Positions 43,680 to 51,204 of a DNA stretch of 64,000 nucleotides are shown here, piece by piece. Source of the stretch: Phycicoccus jejuensis (GTDB lineage Bacteria > Actinomycetota > Actinomycetes > Actinomycetales > Dermatophilaceae); NCBI RefSeq assembly GCF_000720925.1, contig NZ_JOEE01000008.1:1-64000 (forward strand), read 5' to 3'. Each line of letters begins with the position of its first letter. The first letter of the stretch is position 1. The notes beneath the pieces are model-generated. The model saw only the letters and a list, made by a program, of their open reading frames with translations. It was not told the origin of the DNA and did no database searches. A program made the position numbers and the translations under genes.

Positions 43680-45053
43680 TCAGGACTTCGGCCAGGACTG
43701 CTCGATGTAGTCCAGCGTGGACGCGTCGTCCTTGCCGGTGATCCAGTCGGTCATGCCCTTCCAGAAGGTGCCCGCACCCACGGCGCCCGGCATGAGGTCG
43801 GAGCCGTCGAAGCGGAAGGTGGCGTTCGCGTCGGTCAGCTGCTCGGCCGACAGCTTGTCGACCGGGTTCTTCAGCAGCGAGGCGTCGGCGTTCTTGTTGG
43901 CGGTGACACAGCCACCGGAGCCGCAGGTCTTGGCCCGCTCGTTGGCCCACTCGACCGAGGAGAGGTAGGTCTGGAAGGCCTTGACCTCGGGACGGTCGGC
44001 GAAGGCGGCGACGAACTCGCCACCACCGAGGACCGGGCGGTCCTCCGCGGTCTTCGACGGCAGGTAGAAGGCCCAGACGTCGCCGTCCTCGGCGACCTTG
44101 GTGCCCTCGGGCCAGTTGGCCGCGTAGAACGAGGCCTGGCGGTGCATGTAGCAGGAGCCGTCGAGGATCGGCTGGCCCGCGTCCTGGAAGGACGTCGAGG
44201 CGATCGTCTTGACGTCACCGAAGCCACCGTTGACGTAGGCCGGGTTCTTGAGGATCTTGCCGACCTCGGCGAGGGCCGTGGCGACCGACGGGTCGTTGAA
44301 GGGGATCTCGTGCTTGACCCACTTGTCGTAGGTCTCCGGGCCCGCCGTGCGGAGCATGACGTCCTCGACCCAGTCCGTCGCCGGCCAGCCGGTGGCGTCG
44401 CCGGACTCGATGCCCGCGCACCACGGCTTGGCGTCCGGGTTGTCCTTGGAGATCTTGTCGGTCAGGGCGAGGAGCTCGTCCCAGGTCTTCGGGATCTGGT
44501 AGCCCTTGTCGGCGAAGGCCGACGGGGAGTACCAGACGAAGGACTTGACGTTGGCGCCGAGGGCGGCGGCGTAGAACGTGCCGTCGACGGTGCCGTACTC
44601 CTTGAAGTCGGGCATGTTCTTGTCGACGTTGGCGACGACCTCGGCCGGGGCCGGCTTGACGGCGCCGGTGGCGACCATCGTCTTGAGCAGACCGGGCTGC
44701 GGCAGGTACGCGATGTCGGGGGCGTTGCCACCCTTGACGCGGACCGGGAGCTGGGCTTCGAACTCCTTGGAGCCTTCGTACTTGATGGTGACGCCGGTGC
44801 ACTCCTCGAACGGCTTGTAGGAGGCGATGTGCGGCCCATCCTCGGGCGCGGTGATCGAGGTGTAGACGGTGACCGTCTTGCCCTTGAGGTCGCCGAACGC
44901 CGTGTAGGGCGCGCAGTCGATGCTGCTGGTGCCACCGCTGCTCGCGGTGTCGCCGGAACCACCGTCGCTGCCGGAGCCGCAGGCCGTGGCGCTGAGGGCC
45001 ACCGCCAGGACTCCGGAGAACGCCAGGGCGCGGCGCGTCGAGATGAGGGCCAT
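43680..45053 (-). CDS. Sugar-binding lipoprotein of ABC transporter (AglE-like)
   Basis: A 457-residue extracytoplasmic solute-binding protein. The signal peptide ends in the lipobox LSATACGSGSDGG, so it is anchored to the outer membrane face by Cys. The mature part has a type-I binding-protein pattern (GKTVTVYTSITAPEDGPHIA, GVTIKYEGSKEFEAQLPVRV, GNAPDIAYLPQPGLL), resembling alpha-glucoside-binding AglE proteins; the sugar itself is inferred, not shown. ATG 45053 has GGAGGCGG about 5 nt upstream. It is the first gene of the minus-strand operon and is preceded by a promoter with an embedded LacI-type operator. Confidence 0.88.
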   Translation of the reverse strand: MALISTRRALAFSGVLAVALSATACGSGSDGGSGDTASSGGTSSIDCAPYTAFGDLKGKTVTVYTSITAPEDGPHIASYKPFEECTGVTIKYEGSKEFEAQLPVRVKGGNAPDIAYLPQPGLLKTMVATGAVKPAPAEVVANVDKNMPDFKEYGTVDGTFYAAALGANVKSFVWYSPSAFADKGYQIPKTWDELLALTDKISKDNPDAKPWCAGIESGDATGWPATDWVEDVMLRTAGPETYDKWVKHEIPFNDPSVATALAEVGKILKNPAYVNGGFGDVKTIASTSFQDAGQPILDGSCYMHRQASFYAANWPEGTKVAEDGDVWAFYLPSKTAEDRPVLGGGEFVAAFADRPEVKAFQTYLSSVEWANERAKTCGSGGCVTANKNADASLLKNPVDKLSAEQLTDANATFRFDGSDLMPGAVGAGTFWKGMTDWITGKDDASTLDYIEQSWPKS

Positions 45054-45080
45054 TGCCCGCCTCCATTTCACTGGGTCGCA

Positions 45081-45099
45081 CCGAGGCGGGATGCCTCGG
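45081..45099 (-). other. Small hairpin in 5' leader of the sugar operon
   Basis: CCGAGGC (45081-45087) pairs perfectly with GCCTCGG (45093-45099) across a 5-nt loop, about 28 nt upstream of the start codon and clear of the ribosome-binding site. It may stabilise the leader. Confidence 0.4.
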
Positions 45100-45119
45100 C
45101 GGTGAGGGGAACCGGGAGT

Positions 45120-45149
45120 AACGTAAAAGCGTTTACACATGCGGGTCAA
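45120..45149 (-). promoter_or_regulatory. Promoter of the sugar ABC operon
   Basis: On the minus strand TTGACC (45149-45144) and TACGTT (45125-45120) are separated by 18 bp. The operator at 45123-45136 lies in the spacer and overlaps the -10. Confidence 0.6.
45123..45136 (-). promoter_or_regulatory. LacI-family operator (GTAAACGCTTTTAC)
   Basis: A 14-bp near-perfect palindrome with the central-CG type core usual for LacI/GalR operators. It overlaps the -10 and spacer of the sugar promoter, so the repressor encoded at 40573-41583 would block polymerase. A second, weaker site (TTACGTAA, about 45178-45185) lies upstream of the -35. Confidence 0.65.
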
Positions 45150-45239
45150 CGCCCTGTCGAGCGTGTGCGGTAACGATTACGTAACACGGCCGTCGCCCGG
45201 GTGGCCATCCGGCCGCCCCCGCGGTCCCACCAGCCCCTG

Positions 45240-45300
45240 CATTTCGGGGTCACCCCGAAATGTCCACGGGACAAGGGAACCGAGCCGGGGTCCCGCGGAC
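45240..45300 (+). repeat. Two-hairpin repeat element, copy 1
   Basis: Hairpin 1: CATTTCGGGG (45240-45249), loop TCA, CCCCGAAATG (45253-45262). Hairpin 2: GTCCACGGGAC (45262-45272), 17-nt loop, GTCCCGCGGAC (45290-45300) with one A-C mismatch (G-U on the other strand). It lies 38-98 bp beyond the parC stop (minus strand) and may terminate parC. Copy 2 at 55421-55481 has the same lengths throughout. Confidence 0.8.
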
Positions 45301-45337
45301 GAAGCCTTGTGTCGGGCCGGCGCGGGGCCCGGATGCC

Positions 45338-47782
45338 TCAGCGGACGGGTGCGCCGATGCCCGCGACGACCGTCGGGTGCGGCGCGCCGGAGCCGTCGCG
45401 CTTCCCGCTCGCGGCGGGCAGCTCGAGCGCGACGCCGCCGGCACCCGACGCGCGGGCCGGCAGCGCGCCGACCCAGGCGAGCACGAGCGTGTCCTCGCCG
45501 CGCAGGAACCGGTGCGCGCGCACGCCGCCGGTCGCCCGACCCTTGGCCGGGTACTCGGTGTACGGCGCGACCTTGAGCGAGCCCGGCTGGGTGCCCGGCA
45601 GCGCGTCCGAGGAGCCGGACGAGGTGACGACGACGTTCTCGGCGGCCGGGTCGACCGCGCCGAAGAAGACCGCGGACGCCTTGGGGGAGAGGCGGATCCC
45701 TGCCATGCCTCCGGCGGCGCGACCCTGCGGCCGGACGGACGAGGCGGGGAAGCGCAGCAGCTGCGCGTCGCTCGAGACGAACACGAGGTCCTCGGCGCCG
45801 TCGCGCAGCTCGACCGCGCCGACGACCGCGTCGCCGTCCTTGAGGGAGACGACCTCCCAGTCGGGGCTCTTCGGGTACTCGGGCACGACGCGCTTGACGA
45901 CGCCCTGCGCCGTGCCGAGCGCGAGGCCCGGGCCGTCGGGGTCGAGCGAGACGATGGTCAGCGGCTCCTCGCCGCGCGGCAGGTCGACGTACACGGCGAG
46001 CGGCGCACCCCCGGAGAGGCTGGGGGAGCCGCCGAGCGGCGGCAGCGCCGGCAGCTCGAGCGCGGACATCCGCACCATCCGGCCACGGGAGGTGACGAGT
46101 GCGAACTCGCCTCTCGCGGTGGTGCGCACGGCCCCGATGATCGCGTCGTGCTTGGCGCGCGGACCGTCCGCCGGGATCGGCTCGGCGGAGGAGGTGCGGG
46201 CGAGCAGGCCGGTGGAGGAGAGGAGGACCCAGCACGGGTCGTCGCTCACCTCGAGCGGCGTGGTCTGCGTGAGCGGCGTGCCGGCCGACTCCAAGAGCAC
46301 GGTGCGGCGGGGTGTGCCGTGGGCCTTGGCGACGTCGGCGAGCTCGCCGGAGACGGTGCGGCGCAACAGCTTCTCGTCGGCGAGGATGGCCTCGAGCTCC
46401 TCGATGAGGCGCTTGAGCTCGTCGCGCTCGGCCTCGAGCTCGATGCGCGAGAACTTCGTGAGCCGGCGCAGCTGGAGCTCGAGGATGTACTCGGCCTGCA
46501 CCTCGGAGAGGTCGAAGACGTCGATGAGGCGGGTGCGCGCGGCGGCGGCGTCGTCGCTGCCGCGGATCAGCTGGATGACCTCGTCGATGTCGAGGATCGC
46601 CACGAGCAGGCCCTCGACGAGGTGGAGCCGGTCCTTGCGCTTGCCGAGCCGGAACTCGGTGCGCCGGCGCACGACGTCGGTGCGGAACTGCACGTAGACG
46701 CGCAGCAGCTCCTTGAGCCCGAGGGTCTGCGGCTGGCCGTCGACGAGCGCGACGTTGTTGATGCCGAAGGAGTCCTCCATCGGCGTGTGCTTGTAGAGCT
46801 GCTCGAGGACGGCCTCGGGGTTGAAGCCGTTCTTGACCTCGAAGACCAGCCTCAGGCCGTTCTTGCGGTCGGTGAGGTCCTTGACGTCGGAGATGCCCTG
46901 GAGCTTCTTGGCCTGGACGAGGACCTTGACCCGCTCGATGACCTTCTCGGGGCCGACGAGGTAGGGCAGCTCGGTGACGACGATGCCCATCCGGCGGGGG
47001 GTGAGCTTCTCGACGCGGGCGGTGGCGCGAGTGAGGAACTTGCCGCGGCCGGTGAGGTAGGCGTCGCGGATGCCGTCGAGGCCGACGATCCGGCCGCCGC
47101 CGGGCAGGTCGGGGCCGGGGACGAACTTCATGAGGTCGTCGAGCGAGCAGTCGGGGTGGTCCAGGAGGTGGCGCGCGGCGCCGATGACCTCGACGAGGTT
47201 GTGCGGCGCCATGTTCGTCGCCATGCCGACGGCGATGCCGCTGGTGCCGTTGACGAGGAGGTTCGGGTAGGCCGCGGGCAGGACGCCGGGCTGCTCGAGG
47301 GAGTCGTCGTAGTTGGGGACGAAGTCGACGGTCTGCTCGTCGAGGCCGGTGACCATGAGCCGCGCGGCGGGGGCCATCCGGGCCTCGGTGTACCGGGAGG
47401 CGGCCGGGCCGTCGTCGAGGGAGCCGAAGTTGCCGTGGCCGTCGACGAGCGGCAGCCGCATCGTCCACGGCTGGGCCTGGCGCACGAGGGCGTCGTAGAT
47501 CGCCTGGTCGCCGTGGGGGTGGTACTTGCCCATGACCTCGCCGACGACACGGGAGGACTTGACGTGCGGGCGCTCCGGGCGCAGGCCGAGCTCGGACATC
47601 CCGTAGAGGATGCGCCGCTGGACCGGCTTGAGCCCGTCGCGGGCGTCGGGCAGCGCGCGGGAGTAGATGACGCTGTAGGAGTACTCGAGGAACGCGGTGC
47701 GCATCTCCTCCTCGACGTCGATGTCGACGACGGTGCCGAGGGAGTCCTCGGGGGGAGGCGGGGGAGTCGTGCGCTTGGCCAT
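45338..47782 (-). CDS. parC: DNA topoisomerase IV subunit A (GyrA/ParC family)
   Basis: An 814-residue type IIA topoisomerase breakage-reunion subunit. The winged-helix region has ALPDARDGLKPVQRRILYGM and the quinolone-determining segment KSSRVVGEVMGKYHPHGDQA; the catalytic tyrosine is Tyr131 in AASRYTEARM. A coiled-coil domain (about 370-480, ELQLRRLTKFSRIELEAERD) and a C-terminal beta-pinwheel follow. The pinwheel lacks an obvious GyrA box (QRRGGxG), which favours topo IV over gyrase. It decatenates DNA with ParE. ATG 47782 is the start. The two-hairpin repeat lies beyond its stop. Confidence 0.88.
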   Translation of the reverse strand: MAKRTTPPPPPEDSLGTVVDIDVEEEMRTAFLEYSYSVIYSRALPDARDGLKPVQRRILYGMSELGLRPERPHVKSSRVVGEVMGKYHPHGDQAIYDALVRQAQPWTMRLPLVDGHGNFGSLDDGPAASRYTEARMAPAARLMVTGLDEQTVDFVPNYDDSLEQPGVLPAAYPNLLVNGTSGIAVGMATNMAPHNLVEVIGAARHLLDHPDCSLDDLMKFVPGPDLPGGGRIVGLDGIRDAYLTGRGKFLTRATARVEKLTPRRMGIVVTELPYLVGPEKVIERVKVLVQAKKLQGISDVKDLTDRKNGLRLVFEVKNGFNPEAVLEQLYKHTPMEDSFGINNVALVDGQPQTLGLKELLRVYVQFRTDVVRRRTEFRLGKRKDRLHLVEGLLVAILDIDEVIQLIRGSDDAAAARTRLIDVFDLSEVQAEYILELQLRRLTKFSRIELEAERDELKRLIEELEAILADEKLLRRTVSGELADVAKAHGTPRRTVLLESAGTPLTQTTPLEVSDDPCWVLLSSTGLLARTSSAEPIPADGPRAKHDAIIGAVRTTARGEFALVTSRGRMVRMSALELPALPPLGGSPSLSGGAPLAVYVDLPRGEEPLTIVSLDPDGPGLALGTAQGVVKRVVPEYPKSPDWEVVSLKDGDAVVGAVELRDGAEDLVFVSSDAQLLRFPASSVRPQGRAAGGMAGIRLSPKASAVFFGAVDPAAENVVVTSSGSSDALPGTQPGSLKVAPYTEYPAKGRATGGVRAHRFLRGEDTLVLAWVGALPARASGAGGVALELPAASGKRDGSGAPHPTVVAGIGAPVR

Positions 47783-47875
47783 GGGGTGGCGGCCGTCCTC
47801 GTGCTCGTGCGGTGCGCCGGGGTCAGGACCCGGCAGGGGGCGACCCCATCCTCACAAACGCCCCCGGCGGGGTCG

Positions 47876-48481
47876 TCACGACACTCCGAACCGGCCCCGG
47901 TGCAGCACCTCGTCGACCCCGCGGCGGCGGCGCGTGCGGGCCGACCCGGACACCCGCTCGGCCTCGTGGCCCAGGGCGACGACCCCGACGAGCCGGCGCC
48001 CGGCGGGCACGTCGAAGGCCGCCAGGACCTCGTCGTGGCGCTCGGCGGGCACGCCGAAGAACAGCGCCCCGAGCCCGCGGTCGACCGCGCCGAGCAGCAC
48101 GAGCATCACCGCCATCGCCGTGTCGGTGTCCCAGTAGGGGACGGGCCAGCGAGCCGGGTCGCGGTCGGTCCACCCCTTGTCGGGCTCGGCGTAGCGGTCG
48201 AGGTAGGCGTCGGGATCGGACAGGCACAGCAGCAGGACCGGCGCGGCCGAGACGCCTCTCAGCCAGGCGTCGGGCGCGCCCGGGCCGGACGCCGCGGCCC
48301 AGTAGCGCTCGCGGTCGGCCGCGTCGGTCAGCGCGACGAAGTCCCATCCCTGGCTGAAGCCCGCGCTCGGCGCCCGGACGGCGAGCGCCACGAGGTCGCG
48401 GACCACCGCCTCCGGCACCGGCGCGTCGGGGTCGAACCGTCGGACCATGCGCCGCCGTCGGACGGCCTCGTCGAGCTCCAC
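47876..48481 (-). CDS. Nitroreductase-family flavoprotein
   Basis: A 201-residue FMN-dependent nitroreductase-like protein. Typical motifs: RRMVRRFDPDAPVPEAVV at the N-terminus, RAPSAGFSQGWDFVAL for FMN binding, the helix TAMAVMLVLLGAVDRGLGAL, and GRRLVGVVALGHEA near the end. The substrate could be a nitro compound, flavin or enone. GTG 48481 has CACACT ending 6 nt upstream, a possible leaderless promoter. It is divergent from the acetyltransferase/acyl-CoA synthetase gene, with a 53-bp shared promoter region. Confidence 0.85.
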   Translation of the reverse strand: MELDEAVRRRRMVRRFDPDAPVPEAVVRDLVALAVRAPSAGFSQGWDFVALTDAADRERYWAAASGPGAPDAWLRGVSAAPVLLLCLSDPDAYLDRYAEPDKGWTDRDPARWPVPYWDTDTAMAVMLVLLGAVDRGLGALFFGVPAERHDEVLAAFDVPAGRRLVGVVALGHEAERVSGSARTRRRRGVDEVLHRGRFGVS

Positions 48482-48534
48482 CCGGACAGTGTGCCCGTCA
48501 CGCGCGGGCCGTCCGCGGGTGGCAGGATGGAGGC

Positions 48535-51198
48535 ATGGCGGAGGCGACGCTCCCCCCGGGCTACCCCATCGCGTGGGAGGCCGACGTGGTGCTCCGCGAC
48601 GGCACGGTGGCCAGCGTCCGGCCGATCCGCCCCGCCGACGGCGACGCCCTGCGGCGGTTCCACAACGCGCAGTCCGACGAGTCGATCTACCTGCGCTTCT
48701 TCGCGCCGCTGCGCCGCCTCTCGGACGCCGACGTCCACCGCTTCACGCACGTCGACTACACCGACCGCGTCGCGCTCGTCGTGACGATGCGCGAGGAGAT
48801 CATCGGCGTCGGGCGCTTCGACCGGCTCGACGCCCGCAGCGCCGAGGTCGCGTTCAACATCAGCGACCACTACCAGGGCAAGGGCATCGGGTCGGTGCTG
48901 CTCGAGCACCTCGCGGCCATCGCCCGCGACGTCGGCATCGCCCGGTTCACCGCCGAGGTGCTGCCGCAGAACCGCAAGATGCTCGCCGTCTTCTCCGACG
49001 CCGGCTACGAGGTGGCGCGTCGGGTCGAGGACGGCGTCGTCGAGGTCGGCTTCGACATCGAGCCCACCGACCGCTCGCGCGCCGTCGAGATGAGCCGCGA
49101 GCACCGGGCGGAGGCGCAGAGCCTGCACTCGGTGCTCACCCCGGACACCATCGCCGTCGTCGGCGCGAGCCGGCGCACCGACACCTTCGGCGGGCAGCTG
49201 CTCGACCGTCTCCTGGAGTCGGGGTTCGCCGGGCGCGTCGTGCCGGTCAACCCGAGCTCGAAGAAGGTGCGCCGGCTGACCTGCTACCCGACCGTGCGCG
49301 ACGTGCCCGGGACGGTCGACCTCGCCATCGTCGCGGTGCCCGCCGAGGCGGTGCTCGACGTCGTCGACGACTGCGCGGAGGTGGGCGTCAAGGCGCTGCT
49401 CGTCGTGTCCGCGGGCTTCGCCGAGGACGGCCCCGAGGGGGCCGCGCGGCAGGCCGAGCTCGTGCGGCGCGCCCGCGGCGCCGGGATGCGCGTCATCGGC
49501 CCGAACTCCTTCGGCATCATCAACAACGACCCCGAGGTCCGGCTCAACGCCACCCTCGCGCCGACGCTGCCGCCACCGGGTCGGCTGGGGCTCTTCGCGC
49601 AGTCGGGGGCGCTCGGGATCGCCGTGCTCGCGTCGGCCGCCCGGCGCAACCTCGGCATCTCGACCTTCGGCTCGGCCGGCAACCGGGCCGACGTGTCCGG
49701 CAACGACTTCATGCAGTACTGGATCGACGACGCGTCCACCGACGCGGTCGGCCTGTACCTGGAGTCGATGGGCAACCCGCGCAAGTTCTCGCGGATCGCG
49801 CGCAAGCTCGCGCTCATCAAGCCGGTCATCGTCGTCAAGTCCGGCGTCTCACGCTTCGGGGTGCCGCCGGGGCACGAGGTGCGCGAGACCAAGGCGCGCC
49901 CCGAGGTCTTCCGGGCGATGCTCAACCAGGCCGGCGTCATCCGCGTCGAGAACGTCCACCAGCTCTTCGACGTCGGGCAGCTCGTCGTGCACCAGCCGCT
50001 GCCGGCGGGCGACCGCGTGGCCGTCGTCGGCAACTCCGCCGCCCTCGGGGCGCTGACCGGCGACGCCTGCGCCAGCTGGGGGCTGACCGTGGCGCACGGG
50101 CCGGTCAGCCTGCCGAGTGAGGCCTCGGCCGAGGACTTCCACGCCGCCCTGCGCCGCGCCTTCGAGGACCCCGGGGTCGACTCGGTCGTCTCGTGCTTCA
50201 TCCCGCCGCTTGCGACCGGTGACGCCGACGTCGCCGCGGCCGTGCGCGCGGCGGCTGCCGACTCCGACAAGCCGTGCGTCGCCACCTTCCTCGGCCTGCG
50301 CGGCGTCGACGACCGCGGCTCGGTGACGGGCACCGGCGGTGAGGTGCGGGCCATTCCGGTCTACGCGATGCCGGAGGACGCCGTGCGCGCGCTCGCCGCC
50401 GCGACCCGGTACGGGCAGTGGCGGGCCCGCGACCACGGCACCCCGGTCGCGCCGGTCGGCATCAACCGACGCGTCGCGGAGGACGTCGTCGAGACGGTCC
50501 TGTCGGTGCACCCGAACGGCCGACGCCTGACCCACGACGAGGCCACCGCCCTGCTGTCGGCGTACGGGGTCGACCTCTGGGGGCAGCAGGAGGTCGCGAC
50601 CGTCGAGGACGCCGTCGCCGCCGCCGAACGCGTGGGCTACCCGGTCGTCCTCAAGTCCGTCGCCCCGATGGTGCGCCACCAGGGCGGCTCGGGCGGCGTG
50701 CGCGTCGACCTCGACGGCGAGCGCTCGCTGCGCGCCGCCTGGGCCTCGCTCAGCGAGCGGCTCGCCCCGCTCCAGGCCGACCGCTTCGTCGTCCAGCGGA
50801 TGGCCAGCCAGGGCGTCGCGTGCGTCGTCTCCTCCGACGAGGACCCGCTCTTCGGCCCGGTCATCGGCTTCTCGGTGGCCGGCCTGCCGACCGAGCTGCT
50901 CGGCGACGTCGCGTACCGCATCCCGCCGCTCACCGACGTGACCGTCTCCGAGCTCATCTCGTCGGTGAAGGCCGCGCCGGTGCTCCACGGCTACCGCGGG
51001 CAGACCCCCGTCCACCGCGCAGCGCTCGCGGACCTCATCGCCCGCATCTCCGTCCTCGCCGACGACATGCCCGAGATCGCCTCGCTCGTCCTCAACCCGG
51101 TCAACGCCCACCCCGGCGGGGTCGAGGTGCTGGGGGCCGAGATCTCCGTCGCGCCGGCGCCGCGCCGCATCGACCCGGGTCGCCGCTCGCTGACCTGA
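48535..51198 (+). CDS. GNAT acetyltransferase fused to ADP-forming acyl-CoA synthetase (protein lysine acetyltransferase type)
   Basis: An 887-residue fusion. Residues about 20-190 are a GNAT domain with the acetyl-CoA loop DHYQGKGIGSVLLEHLA; about 200-340 a CoA-binding Rossmann domain (IAVVGASRRTDTFGGQLLDR); about 345-640 a succinyl-CoA-synthetase-like region (LGLFAQSGALGIAVLASAA); and about 660-887 an ATP-grasp domain (GYPVVLKSVAPMVRHQGGSG). This architecture belongs to Pat/PatA-type protein acetyltransferases that modify acyl-CoA synthetases; whether the synthetase half is active here is unknown. In the flavodoxin-like region a conserved catalytic His is not obvious to me. ATG 48535 has GGAGG adjacent and CAGGAT 6 nt upstream. 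Confidence 0.87.
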   Translation: MAEATLPPGYPIAWEADVVLRDGTVASVRPIRPADGDALRRFHNAQSDESIYLRFFAPLRRLSDADVHRFTHVDYTDRVALVVTMREEIIGVGRFDRLDARSAEVAFNISDHYQGKGIGSVLLEHLAAIARDVGIARFTAEVLPQNRKMLAVFSDAGYEVARRVEDGVVEVGFDIEPTDRSRAVEMSREHRAEAQSLHSVLTPDTIAVVGASRRTDTFGGQLLDRLLESGFAGRVVPVNPSSKKVRRLTCYPTVRDVPGTVDLAIVAVPAEAVLDVVDDCAEVGVKALLVVSAGFAEDGPEGAARQAELVRRARGAGMRVIGPNSFGIINNDPEVRLNATLAPTLPPPGRLGLFAQSGALGIAVLASAARRNLGISTFGSAGNRADVSGNDFMQYWIDDASTDAVGLYLESMGNPRKFSRIARKLALIKPVIVVKSGVSRFGVPPGHEVRETKARPEVFRAMLNQAGVIRVENVHQLFDVGQLVVHQPLPAGDRVAVVGNSAALGALTGDACASWGLTVAHGPVSLPSEASAEDFHAALRRAFEDPGVDSVVSCFIPPLATGDADVAAAVRAAAADSDKPCVATFLGLRGVDDRGSVTGTGGEVRAIPVYAMPEDAVRALAAATRYGQWRARDHGTPVAPVGINRRVAEDVVETVLSVHPNGRRLTHDEATALLSAYGVDLWGQQEVATVEDAVAAAERVGYPVVLKSVAPMVRHQGGSGGVRVDLDGERSLRAAWASLSERLAPLQADRFVVQRMASQGVACVVSSDEDPLFGPVIGFSVAGLPTELLGDVAYRIPPLTDVTVSELISSVKAAPVLHGYRGQTPVHRAALADLIARISVLADDMPEIASLVLNPVNAHPGGVEVLGAEISVAPAPRRIDPGRRSLT

Positions 51199-51204
51199 GG
51201 CGCG

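Noticed and set aside
42015-45173. 1,052-codon plus-strand frame under the sugar ABC operon
   Set aside because: The minus strand encodes three recognisable transporter proteins with EAA loops and a lipobox; the plus frame is only Asp/Gly/Arg/Val repeats.
45260-48784. 1,174-codon plus-strand frame under parC and the nitroreductase gene
   Set aside because: Antisense to the catalytic tyrosine and FMN motifs on the minus strand; no domain.
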